From the NCBI GenBank assembly GCA_015657675.1, contig JACDQI010000291.1, forward strand, positions 1 to 38,625: a stretch of DNA of 38,625 bases. The letters are read 5' to 3'. This stretch comes from Devosia sp. (lineage in GTDB: Bacteria > Pseudomonadota > Alphaproteobacteria > Rhizobiales > Devosiaceae). Every line of letters starts with the position of its first letter. Position 1 is the stretch's first letter. The notes under the pieces are model-generated. The model was not told the DNA's origin, made no database searches, and worked only from the letters and a program-made list of their open reading frames with translations. The translations under genes and the position numbers were made by a program. Of this stretch, positions 1-7,706 are shown one piece after another.

Positions 1-996
1 GCCAAGATCACCAACGAGGTGCAGGCCGTCATGGCCTCGGGCAAGTACGATGGCGCCATCTGGACGCAGGGTTCGCCGCAGGTCGAAGAGACAGCCTATT
101 GGTTCAACCTGCTGATCGACACCAAGCTGCCGATCGCCTGCAACGCCGCGCAGCGGCCGCAGGGCCAGATCAGCAATGATGGTCCGGCCAACATCGTCGA
201 CAGCGTCACGTACATCGAAAGCGGCATCTGGAAGGACGGCCATGGCGGCAATCGCGCCGGCACGGTTGTCATACAGGAGCAGCAGTTCTTTGCCGCACGC
301 GAAGTCGCCAAGGTCGATGCACGTCCAGGCGGTTATGTGGCCACCGGCGGCCATGGCGGCATCATCGGCCAGGTGACCCACGGCGGCGTGCCGTACATGA
401 CCTACATCCCGGCCTATAAGCACACCGCGACCTCCGACGTGAACCTCACCAGGCTCCCCGCTTCGGTGAAGGCCACTCGCCTCGGCGCGAGCGGCATCGA
501 GACCTACGATTTCGCTATCAAGGACAGCGCCGGCAACCTGCTTGCCGATGCCATTCCGGCGGTCTCGATCCTCAAGGAAGGCGGTTACTTCGCCGACAGT
601 TTTGGCGATGATCCGGCGCAGGAGCCGGATCTGCTCATGCAGATCGATCTCAAGCTCAAGTGCGGACGCCTCGGCGGCTTTGTGGTCGAAGGGCTCGTAC
701 CCTACGGCATGGGCACGTCCGAGTTGCGCATGCGAATGCTCCGTCGCGCCAGCTACATGGGCCTGCCCATGGTGCGTGTCGGCCGCGGCGCGCAGGAGGG
801 TTTTGCCGACCCCGATCCCTACTCGATCGCTGGCCTCAACCTCACCTCCACTAAGGCGCGTTTGCTGCTGATGGCGGCACTGATGAAGCTCGGTCATCTG
901 CCGGCGGCGCGTGACCCTGATCATCCAACGGCTGACGAGGTCGCGGCCACCCGCGCCGCCCTCGCCGCCTATCAGCAGATCTTCAACACCCACTAG
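1..996 (+). CDS. L-asparaginase-like protein, 5' end cut off by the window
   Basis: The reading frame is open from the first base, so the start lies outside the window; 331 codons are visible. The fold is that of type I/II asparaginases. A TQGSPQVEETAYWF stretch (codons 22-35) lines up with the THGTDTMEETAYFL region of E. coli AnsB, RPQGQISNDGPAN (about codons 47-59) with RPSTSMSADGPFN, and the C-terminal TSTKARLLLMAAL plus QQIFNTH with the usual family end. The catalytic Thr-Asp pair of this second motif is replaced by Ser-Pro, while the lysine in REVAKVD (codon 104) is kept. The N-terminal nucleophile region is not visible. The gene ends 10 bp before ureE on the same strand, so it probably belongs to the urease operon. 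It may hydrolyse an unusual amide or no longer hydrolyse at all. Confidence 0.8.
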   Translation, partial: AKITNEVQAVMASGKYDGAIWTQGSPQVEETAYWFNLLIDTKLPIACNAAQRPQGQISNDGPANIVDSVTYIESGIWKDGHGGNRAGTVVIQEQQFFAAREVAKVDARPGGYVATGGHGGIIGQVTHGGVPYMTYIPAYKHTATSDVNLTRLPASVKATRLGASGIETYDFAIKDSAGNLLADAIPAVSILKEGGYFADSFGDDPAQEPDLLMQIDLKLKCGRLGGFVVEGLVPYGMGTSELRMRMLRRASYMGLPMVRVGRGAQEGFADPDPYSIAGLNLTSTKARLLLMAALMKLGHLPAARDPDHPTADEVAATRAALAAYQQIFNTH

Positions 997-1006
997 GGAG
1001 GCAGGC

Positions 1007-1456
1007 GTGCTGCGATTGCACGGCATCATTGGCCAGTCCGAGGATCCGGCCTATCGCGGCCTCCTGCACGATCTCGAACATGCGGGCGGCATCGAGCTGC
1101 TGTTCGTGCCGCCTGCTGATGCCAGCCGCAAGCGCTTTCGCCTCGCCACCGATCGCGGCACCGACTGCGCCATTAGCCTCGATCGCGACGAGGCACTTAC
1201 CGATGGCGCGCTGCTCTACATCGACCCAGGCCGCGCCATCATCGCCCGCTTCGGCGAGCAGGCCGTATGGCGGCTGCAACCGACCGATGCCGAGGCGGCG
1301 CTCAAGCTCGGCTGGAACGCCGGCAATCTGCACTGGCGCGTCCGCTTCGAGGACGATTGCCTGGTGGTCCTCCTCGATGGACCGCTGCACGATTATCGCG
1401 CCCGCATCCTGCCGCTGCTCGACGACGGCAGTGTCAGCGAGATCACCCATGTTTGA
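1007..1456 (+). CDS. ureE: Urease accessory protein UreE (nickel metallochaperone)
   Basis: UreE delivers nickel to the urease apoprotein in the cytoplasm. The 149-residue product has the family layout: an N-terminal beta-rich peptide-binding domain, then the metal-binding domain with GWNAGNLHWRVRFE, whose His is the conserved nickel ligand at the dimer interface, followed by GPLHDYRARILPL. There is no histidine-rich C-terminal tail, unlike the Klebsiella protein. The GTG start at 1007 was chosen because AGGGAG lies 5-6 bases upstream and the protein then begins at the family's normal N-terminus; the frame itself opens earlier. Its end overlaps the ureF start by 8 bp, indicating translational coupling. 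Confidence 0.93.
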   Translation: MLRLHGIIGQSEDPAYRGLLHDLEHAGGIELLFVPPADASRKRFRLATDRGTDCAISLDRDEALTDGALLYIDPGRAIIARFGEQAVWRLQPTDAEAALKLGWNAGNLHWRVRFEDDCLVVLLDGPLHDYRARILPLLDDGSVSEITHV

Positions 1457-2125
1457 CACTGCCGCCGCCCTTGCGCTCCTCCAGTATGGCGACAGTGCCT
1501 ATCCGGCAGGCGGCTTTGCCTTCTCCTGGGGTATCGAGGGGCTCGCAGCCGACGGCTGGCTCGCTGAAGCCGCCGCGCTCGATGGGCTCATCGCCGATCA
1601 TCTGAGCTTCCGCTGGTCCAGCATGGACCGGCCGCTCCTCTGCCGCGCCTACGCAGCCGAAACGCTTGACGCCGTCGCCACCGTCGATCGCCTCGCCGAG
1701 GCCATGACTCCATCGGCACAACTGCGCGATGGCTCTCACCGCGCCGGCAAGGCGCTGCTCGGCATCGCTGTTCGCCTCGGCGGTCCGCTGTCGGTCAGCT
1801 ATCGCCCGTATGTCTCCGCCGACATTCGCCTCGGCCATTTGCCGATCATCCAGGCCCTCGCCTTTCGCGATGCCGGCCTCGATCTCGCGGCAGCCCAACT
1901 GCTGTCCGGCTGGACGCTCGTCACTGGCCTCGTCAGCGCCGCCGTGCGGCTCGGCAGCATCGGTCACGTCGAGGCGCAGCAGGCGCTCAGCGCCGCACGT
2001 CCGGTCCTTGTGGACCTGCTGGAGGCCGACCTGCCTGCCGACCTGCAGCCGTCGAGCTTTACGCCGCTCATCGATATTGCCGTCACCCGCGGCCGTCGCG
2101 CCACGTCCGCATGTTTGCAACCTGA
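1449..2125 (+). CDS. ureF: Urease accessory protein UreF, frameshift near the 3' end
   Basis: UreF is part of the UreD-UreF-UreG complex that activates urease with GTP hydrolysis. The ATG at 1449 overlaps ureE. The N-terminus LLQYGDSAYPAGGFAFSWG is typical, as are the helical middle and the GHLPIIQALAF segment. After PLIDIAVTRG (around 2090) the starting frame runs on to 2312 through ureA with no family similarity. The next frame gives RHVRMFAT and a stop at 2123-2125, a family-like ending placed just before the ribosome-binding site of ureA. The span of 677 bases fits one missing base between about 2088 and 2100, in a GC-rich run. I treat it as one gene with an indel, probably a sequence error. 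Confidence 0.88.
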
Positions 2126-2139
2126 CAGGAGGCCTCGCG

Positions 2140-2835
2140 ATGAACCTGACGCCCACCGAGATGGATCGTCTCACCATCTTCACCGCGGCCGAGATGGCGC
2201 GGCGCAACAAGGCACTCGGCATCCGCCTCAGCCACCCCGAGGCCATCGCGCTGCTCACCGACGAGGTGATGCTCGCGGCGCGTCGCGACATGCCCTACGC
2301 GCAGATCCGTGACATGGCGAGCCGGCTCCTCACCACCGACGATGTCGAGCCCGGTGTCGCCGAAATGATCCCCATGGTCTACATCGAATGCGCCTTCGCC
2401 GAGGGCACCAAGCTCCTCGTTCTCTTCGAGCCGATCAGCATCGGTAACCTGCCGCTGACCGAGACCAGCTATCCGGGCGAGATCTTCACCCCAGATGGCG
2501 ACATCACCTTCTTCGAGGATGGTCCGTCGGTCACCATCGATGTCGTCAACACTGCCGATCGCGACGTGCAGGTGCGGAGCCACACCCACTTCTTCGAGAC
2601 CAACCGCCAGCTCGAGTTCGATCGCGACAAGTCCTGGGGCATGAAGCTCGACCGTCCCGCCGGCATGGGGGTCCGCTTCGAGCCGGGCGTCGTCAAATCG
2701 GTGCGCCTCGTCCCCATCGCCGGCGGACGTGTCGTGCAGGGTCAGGCCGGCCTCGTCAATGGCCATCTCGATGCCGAGGGCGCCAAGCAGCGTGGCCTCA
2801 CCGAAGCCCGCACCCGCGGCTACAAGGGAGCATGA
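2140..2835 (+). CDS. ureAB: Urease gamma and beta subunits fused in one chain (UreAB)
   Basis: This gene encodes the two small urease subunits as one 231-residue protein. Residues 1 to about 100 are the gamma subunit (MNLTPTEMDRLTIFTAAEMA, later VAEMIPMVYIECAFAEGTKLLV in part). From about 105 the beta subunit follows (GEIFTPDGDI, then VRSHTHFFETN and GVRFEPGVVK). Separate gamma and beta genes are the commoner arrangement in proteobacteria; fusions are known in Helicobacter and some other bacteria. The ATG at 2140 is preceded by AGGAGG. Four bases separate its stop from ureC. There is no frameshift here, and the two parts are joined in frame without a stop, so the fusion looks genuine. Confidence 0.95.
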   Translation: MNLTPTEMDRLTIFTAAEMARRNKALGIRLSHPEAIALLTDEVMLAARRDMPYAQIRDMASRLLTTDDVEPGVAEMIPMVYIECAFAEGTKLLVLFEPISIGNLPLTETSYPGEIFTPDGDITFFEDGPSVTIDVVNTADRDVQVRSHTHFFETNRQLEFDRDKSWGMKLDRPAGMGVRFEPGVVKSVRLVPIAGGRVVQGQAGLVNGHLDAEGAKQRGLTEARTRGYKGA

Positions 2836-2839
2836 CGCA

Positions 2840-4537
2840 ATGACCACCCTCTCGCGCGCTGCCTATGCCCGCCTCTACGGCCCCACCAAGGGCGACGTCA
2901 TCCGCCTTGCCGATACCGAACTGCTGGTCGAGATCGAGCACGACTATGCCATCCACGGGCACGAACTGGTCGTCGGCGCCGGCAAGAACCTCCGCGACGG
3001 CGAGGGCATCGATCCCTACGCCCGGCCCAGCGACGGCATTCTCGACATCGTCATCTACAGCGCCACCATCATCGATGCGGTGACCGGTATCATCAAGGCC
3101 GACATCGGCCTCCGCGATGGTCGCATTGTTGGCATCGGAAAGGCAGGCAACCCGCACACCATGCCGGGTATCACACCCAACATGCTGGTCGGCAGCACCA
3201 CCCAGCAGATCCCGGGCAACAACTTCATCGTCACCGCCGGAGCGATCGAAAGCCACGCCCATATCGGCTCTCCTGAACAGTCCGAACATGCACTCGCAGG
3301 TGGCACCACCACGCTCGTTGGTGGTGGTCCGCTCGATGTCGGCAGCGGCACCACCCGCAGCTTCGGCTTGCTGCTGCAGGGGATGGAAAGCTCGCCGGTC
3401 AACTACGCGTTGTTCGGCCGCGGCAGCACCAGTCCCGAGGCGGTCGAGGAGTCCGTGGCCGGGGGCGCTGCTGCCATAAAGATTCACGAGGACTGGGGCG
3501 CTGCCCCGGCGGTGATCGATGGCTCGCTGATCGCCGCCGACAGGCACGACTTTGCGGTGCATCTGCACACCGACACGATCAACGAATTCCTCTTTGCCGA
3601 AGACACGATGGCGTCCTGCGCCGATCGCACCATCCACATGTACCACGTGGAAGGGGCAGGAGGGGGCCATGCGCCGGACCTGCTGAAAGTCTGCTCCTAC
3701 GAAAACGTCATTCCGTCATCCACCAACCCCACCAACCCCTACACGCAATATGCGATGGAGGAGGGGCTGCCGATGGCAATGATCGCGCACAACCTCAACT
3801 ACAACACACCGGAAGACCTGATCTTCGGCGAAGCGCGCGTGCGCGCCGGCACCGTCGCCGCCGAAGACTTCCTGCACGACATGGGTGCCATCTCGATTTT
3901 CGGCACTGACACGCAGGGCATGGGGCGCCTCGCCGAAAACGTCGCCAAGTGCTGGCAGCTGGCTTCGGTGATGAAGGAGCGTGTCGGGCGCCTGCCCGAA
4001 GAGACCACTGCCCGCGCCGACAACGAGCGGGTCAAACGCTACATCGCCAAGCTCACCATCAACCCGGCCATCGCCGTCGGTATCGACGACCATGTCGGTT
4101 CCATCGAGGTCGGCAAAATCGCCGATCTCGTCCTCTGGCCGCGCGCCTCGTTCGGCGTGAAACCCTGGACGGTCATCAAGAACGGCGCCATCACCTGGCA
4201 GGCGATGGGTGACGGCAATGGGAGCCTTGGCCTCGCCGAACCGCAGGTGCAGAAGACCATGTGGGGTGGCCTCGGCCTTGCCACGACGCGGGTCAGTTTC
4301 AACTTCATGTCCAAGCTCGCCATCGAGGCCGGCGTCGCCGATCGCCTGGGACTGAGCAAGACCACCCTACCCATCAAGTCCGTCCGTCAGTTGCGCAAGA
4401 AGCACATGCTGCGCAATGCGGCTCTCCCCTGGATCGAAGTGGACCCGCAGACCTTCGAAGTCCGCGCCGACGGCAAGCTCCTGATGTGTGAACCGGCGAC
4501 CCGTGTGCCGCTGATGCGGAGGTATATGCTGCGATGA
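2840..4537 (+). CDS. ureC: Urease alpha subunit UreC (catalytic), divergent type
   Basis: The 565-residue protein carries the dinuclear nickel site that hydrolyses urea to ammonia and carbamate. All expected nickel ligands are visible: HAH (residues 139 and 141), the lysine to be carbamylated (214) and His 216 in KIHEDWG, the His of HLHTDTINE, the His of EGAGGGHAPD, and Asp 357 in GTDTQGMGR. The flap His 317 and the Arg of GEARVR are also kept. The flap cysteine next to His 317 is alanine (316), and the usual CHHL is AHNL. Sequence around the flap (NLNYNTPEDLIF) is unlike that of the Klebsiella enzyme. The ATG at 2840 follows ureAB by 4 bases. It is most likely an active urease of a divergent branch. 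Confidence 0.95.
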   Translation: MTTLSRAAYARLYGPTKGDVIRLADTELLVEIEHDYAIHGHELVVGAGKNLRDGEGIDPYARPSDGILDIVIYSATIIDAVTGIIKADIGLRDGRIVGIGKAGNPHTMPGITPNMLVGSTTQQIPGNNFIVTAGAIESHAHIGSPEQSEHALAGGTTTLVGGGPLDVGSGTTRSFGLLLQGMESSPVNYALFGRGSTSPEAVEESVAGGAAAIKIHEDWGAAPAVIDGSLIAADRHDFAVHLHTDTINEFLFAEDTMASCADRTIHMYHVEGAGGGHAPDLLKVCSYENVIPSSTNPTNPYTQYAMEEGLPMAMIAHNLNYNTPEDLIFGEARVRAGTVAAEDFLHDMGAISIFGTDTQGMGRLAENVAKCWQLASVMKERVGRLPEETTARADNERVKRYIAKLTINPAIAVGIDDHVGSIEVGKIADLVLWPRASFGVKPWTVIKNGAITWQAMGDGNGSLGLAEPQVQKTMWGGLGLATTRVSFNFMSKLAIEAGVADRLGLSKTTLPIKSVRQLRKKHMLRNAALPWIEVDPQTFEVRADGKLLMCEPATRVPLMRRYMLR

Positions 4538-5182
4538 ACCAGCTCGCTCCCAACCCCACGCCCACCCCGCACTATCGGCGCCGCGCGTGTCGGCATCGGT
4601 GGTCCCGTCGGCTCGGGCAAGACCGCCATGGTCGAACGCCTGATCCCGGCCCTGATGGCGCGCGGCATCGACATCGCCGTGATCACCAACGATCTCGTCA
4701 CCGCCGAGGACGCCGAACGTGTGCGCCGCACCGGCCTGATCGATCCAGCTCGCGTCTCCGCGGTCGAGGCGGGCGCATGTCCGCATACGGTAATCCGCGA
4801 GGACCCGACCCTCAACATCGAGGCTGCCGACGATCTCGAGCGCCGCTTCCCCGGCGTCGAACTGATCCTCATCGAGTCGGGTGGCGACAATCTCGCCTCC
4901 ACCTTCTCGCGCGATCTCACCGACTTCTGGATGTTCGTCATCGACGTCGCGGGCGGCGACGACATTCCCCGCAAGCGTGGACCCGGCGTCATCCGCTCGG
5001 ACCTGCTGGTCATCAACAAGACCGACCTCGCGCCGCATGTCGGCGTCGATCTCCCGCGTATGCACGCAGAAGCGCTCAACGTGCGCAGCCAGCGACCCGT
5101 ACTGCTCACCAACTGTCGGCGCGGCGAAGGGATCGACGCGGTCGTCGACTTGCTCGAACGCGAGGTCCTGTTCCGCCGGTGA
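4534..5182 (+). CDS. ureG: Urease accessory GTPase UreG, frameshift near the 5' end
   Basis: UreG is the SIMIBI-class GTPase that drives nickel insertion into urease. Its ATG overlaps the ureC stop (ATGA at 4534). The start frame gives [13 protein letters not shown], a plausible UreG leader. The P-loop [10 protein letters not shown] (from about 4598) and all later parts lie in the next frame, which has no ATG, GTG or TTG upstream of the P-loop. The break therefore lies at about 4565-4580; the 649-base span fits one extra or two missing bases. Downstream, the metal-binding CPH of [11 protein letters not shown], the ESGGDNL switch and the NKTD guanine motif are all intact. The gene ends overlapping ureD. 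Confidence 0.9.
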
Positions 5183-5985
5183 CCGCCCACGAACCGCTCA
5201 CCGATCTAGGGCAACTGGACCTTCGCTTCGTCCGCCGCGGCGACAGCACTGTGCTCGACCGGCGCATCTTTTCCTGGCCCTATGTCATCGCCAGGACTTT
5301 CGCGCTGGCCGAGGACCTGCCGCATCAGCGCACCGTGATCCTGCAGACCGCTGGCGGCGCCATTCATGGTGGCGACACTCTGCGACAGCGCCTGCAACTG
5401 GATGCGGGTGCCGCCGCCGAACTGCTGACCCAGGGTGCAGGCGCCGTCCATCGTGCACATCCGGGCGAGACGACGCGGGAGACCATCGAGCTTGCAGTCG
5501 CCGATGGTGCCTGGCTCGACTACCTGCCGCAGCCGCGCATCCTCTTTCCCGACGCAGCGCTCGTGCAGCGTCTCGACATCGATCTCGCGCCTTCGGCCAT
5601 TGCCTTTGTCGCCGACGCCTTCACCCTCCACGATCCGCTTGGCGCCGAACGGTTCTTCCGGAGTCTACAATCCAACATCACGGTACGTCGCGACGGCGAA
5701 CCGGTCTTCATCGACCGGGCGGACATCGCCGGCATGCCGCGCCACTTCGCTCATCATAGCTGCCACGGCAGCCTGCTGATCCTAGCGCCACGCGATCCCT
5801 CGATCCTTGAAGGTTGGGCGCTCGAGCTTTCAGCGGCCTTGCAGGCTCAGGAGGGGCTTTACGCCGCCGCCAGCCTGCTGCCGGCCGGCATTGGCATCGG
5901 CCTGCGCTTTGCCGCCACCGAACTGCGCCACCTGCGCGGTGCCACCGATCTCGCCCGCCAGGTCGTCCGTCGTCGGCTTTTGTGA
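5179..5985 (+). CDS. ureD: Urease accessory protein UreD
   Basis: UreD (UreH in some organisms) binds apo-urease and is the scaffold on which UreF and UreG assemble. The 268-residue product shows family features: [18 protein letters not shown] with [10 protein letters not shown], then [27 protein letters not shown], and a C-terminal [13 protein letters not shown]. The GTG start at 5179 overlaps the ureG stop by 4 bases. It is the last gene of the urease operon; no urea transporter, nickel transporter or further ure gene follows, and the next gene, clpS, is 87 bp away. Confidence 0.92.
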   Translation: MTAHEPLTDLGQLDLRFVRRGDSTVLDRRIFSWPYVIARTFALAEDLPHQRTVILQTAGGAIHGGDTLRQRLQLDAGAAAELLTQGAGAVHRAHPGETTRETIELAVADGAWLDYLPQPRILFPDAALVQRLDIDLAPSAIAFVADAFTLHDPLGAERFFRSLQSNITVRRDGEPVFIDRADIAGMPRHFAHHSCHGSLLILAPRDPSILEGWALELSAALQAQEGLYAAASLLPAGIGIGLRFAATELRHLRGATDLARQVVRRRLL

Positions 5986-6072
5986 TCGCCCCAGCGGCGT
6001 CAAGAACCGCGACAGCCGCGTCCATTGGCGCTAGAACACGGTCCTCAACCCCAAAGCGCGGAGGACTGAACA

Positions 6073-6378
6073 ATGGCAGACACGGTCACCACGCCCCGTA
6101 CCGCTACCAAGAAGCAGGTGGCGCGACCGCCACTCTTCAAAGTCATTCTCGTCAACGACGACTTCACGCCCCGCGAATTCGTGGTCCGCATCCTCAAGGC
6201 TGAGTTCCGCATGGACGAGGGCGCGGCGAGCCGCGTCATGCTGACTGCGCACCAGAAGGGCTCCTGCGTGGTGGCGGTCTTCACCAAGGAGATCGCCGAG
6301 ACCAAGGCGACGCGGGCCACCGAGATCGCGCGGGATCAGGGTTTTCCGCTACTGTTTACCACCGAGCCCGAAGAATAA
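6073..6378 (+). CDS. clpS: ClpS, N-end rule adaptor of ClpAP, variant gatekeeper
   Basis: ClpS hands proteins with bulky hydrophobic N-terminal residues to the ClpA unfoldase. The 101-residue product has the flexible tail (residues 1-20) followed by FKVILVNDDFTP, with the Asn-Asp pair that holds the alpha-amino group. TAHQKG contains the second binding-pocket residue (E. coli His66), and FTKEIAETKA is the ClpA-facing strand. At the position of E. coli Met40, the gatekeeper of the pocket, this protein has Arg (NDDFTPREF). clpA is not adjacent; many alphaproteobacteria have a second, unlinked clpS. A ribosome-binding site GGAGGA precedes the ATG. I infer a ClpS2-like paralogue with shifted substrate preference. 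Confidence 0.92.
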   Translation: MADTVTTPRTATKKQVARPPLFKVILVNDDFTPREFVVRILKAEFRMDEGAASRVMLTAHQKGSCVVAVFTKEIAETKATRATEIARDQGFPLLFTTEPEE

Positions 6379-6493
6379 TTGCGGCGTGTAACAAATGTGG
6401 TTCCCCCGCCTGGCGCTTCGGTGGCATGGCCGGCTTCTCGCGGACGCTCCCTGTCTGCGCCAACACAGCCCGCAGTTCGGGTTCGAGGGATCA

Positions 6494-6850
6494 GTGCAAA
6501 CGAGCGATGCGCGGCGTCAGGCGCTGGTATTGGACGATGAGTATCTCATTGCCGTCGAAGTCGAAGCCATCCTTGCCGATGCCGGCTACGAGGTTTTGAG
6601 CGCCGTCACGGTGGCCGAAGCACGCGACTTTGTGTCGGGCAATCCCGTGCATGTCGCCGTGCTCGACTTTCGCATGGAACAGGCTGCGCACGACCTCGCA
6701 CACTACCTGCGCAACCAGGGGGTCCCGGTGATCTTCTGCACCGGTGCACTGGCCGACGAGGTGCACGCTGTGTTCCCTGCCGCGCCAGTTGTTTCCAAGC
6801 CGTTTGAGGCCACAACGCTTCTGAGCGTCGTCACCACCGTGCTGGACTAG
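6494..6850 (+). CDS. Single-domain response regulator (receiver only)
   Basis: This is a CheY-like receiver of 118 residues with no output domain. LVLDDEY gives the acidic pair, AVLDFRME the phosphorylated aspartate, FCTGA the conserved threonine, and VSKPFE the lysine. GTG at 6494 was chosen because GAGGGA lies 4-5 bases before it and the receiver fold starts right after; the frame is open from 6395 but the extra residues are not family-like. Such stand-alone receivers often work in phosphorelays or general stress signalling in this order. No histidine kinase is adjacent. Its last three bases overlap the end of the convergent Crp/Fnr gene. Confidence 0.85.
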   Translation: MQTSDARRQALVLDDEYLIAVEVEAILADAGYEVLSAVTVAEARDFVSGNPVHVAVLDFRMEQAAHDLAHYLRNQGVPVIFCTGALADEVHAVFPAAPVVSKPFEATTLLSVVTTVLD

Positions 6851-7587
6851 CGCGGCTCGCGTGTCAGGTGCAGGTAGAGCGGGTCGAACTCCGCCAACTC
6901 GACCAGCCCCTGCCAGTTGAGCACTCTGATTTCCTGCATCTTCCACTCGATCAGTTCGCGCGCCCGCAACTCCTGGATCACCCGGTTGGTGTGCACTGTG
7001 GAAAGTCCAAGGGTATCGCCCAGATCCGCCTGGGTAACCGGCACGGTCAGCGTTTCCCCGACCCTTCCGCTCTCGAACGTCAGGCGCATGAAGAGCTCGC
7101 ACAGCAAGTGTGCCGTGCGGTTGAGGGCAGGGTAGGCACCCATCGTCACCAGCCACTGCCGGTGGATCGAGGCATCGATGAGCGTCAACAGCCAGAGCAG
7201 TCGTCCAAGGTGCGGCAGCCGCTCGGTGATCCGCTCCAGCCCATCATGCGGCGCATAGGACACCACGCAGGGCGACAGGCACCCCACCGAATGATCCATC
7301 TGCTTGACGAGGAAACTGTGCAGGTCGACGAAGTCGCCCGGCACATGGATCGCCGTAATCTGTCGCTTGCCGTTCTCCAGGGTGCTGTAGCGGCACGTAA
7401 GGCCCGACAGTACCAGCGTGCTTCGTCCAGGTCTGTCCCCCGCGCGCACGATGTCCGAACCAGCCGGCAGAGCCTTGGCTTCAGTCAAGACGTCGCGAAG
7501 GGCGGCGCGCTCCTCGTCGCTGACGCTGTCGCGCATCGCCAGCCGGCGAAACAGCGGCTCCAGCCCAGGAGAAAGCGTCTGTATCAT
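6847..7587 (-). CDS. Crp/Fnr-family transcriptional regulator
   Basis: The 246-residue protein has the cyclic-nucleotide-binding-type beta roll in the N-terminal half (for example LVLSGLTCRYSTL and HVPGDFVDLHSFL) and a C-terminal helix-turn-helix (VTQADLGDTLGLSTVHTNRVI). No cysteine cluster typical of oxygen-sensing Fnr is visible, and the Crp residues that bind cAMP are not evident, so the signal is unknown. AAGG precedes the ATG. It is divergent from recQ across about 120 bp and convergent with the response regulator. Proteins of this subtype are numerous in Hyphomicrobiales and commonly regulate stress or anaerobic genes, but nothing here names a target. Confidence 0.88.
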   Translation of the reverse strand: MIQTLSPGLEPLFRRLAMRDSVSDEERAALRDVLTEAKALPAGSDIVRAGDRPGRSTLVLSGLTCRYSTLENGKRQITAIHVPGDFVDLHSFLVKQMDHSVGCLSPCVVSYAPHDGLERITERLPHLGRLLWLLTLIDASIHRQWLVTMGAYPALNRTAHLLCELFMRLTFESGRVGETLTVPVTQADLGDTLGLSTVHTNRVIQELRARELIEWKMQEIRVLNWQGLVELAEFDPLYLHLTREPR

Positions 7588-7706
7588 GATGCGGCCTTGG
7601 CTCGTCTTCTAAGCAGTCATGGCTAGCGGTCTGCACCAGCCCCGTCCAGATCATTTGCTTATGTCGCGCGCTTGCTTTGGCAAACGCGAGTGTGGTCCAA
7701 CGGGGC

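Noticed and set aside
2126-2312. ureF continuing in its first frame through the start of the ureA part
   Set aside because: The extra residues have no similarity to UreF, whereas the neighbouring frame gives a family-like ending just before the ureAB ribosome-binding site.
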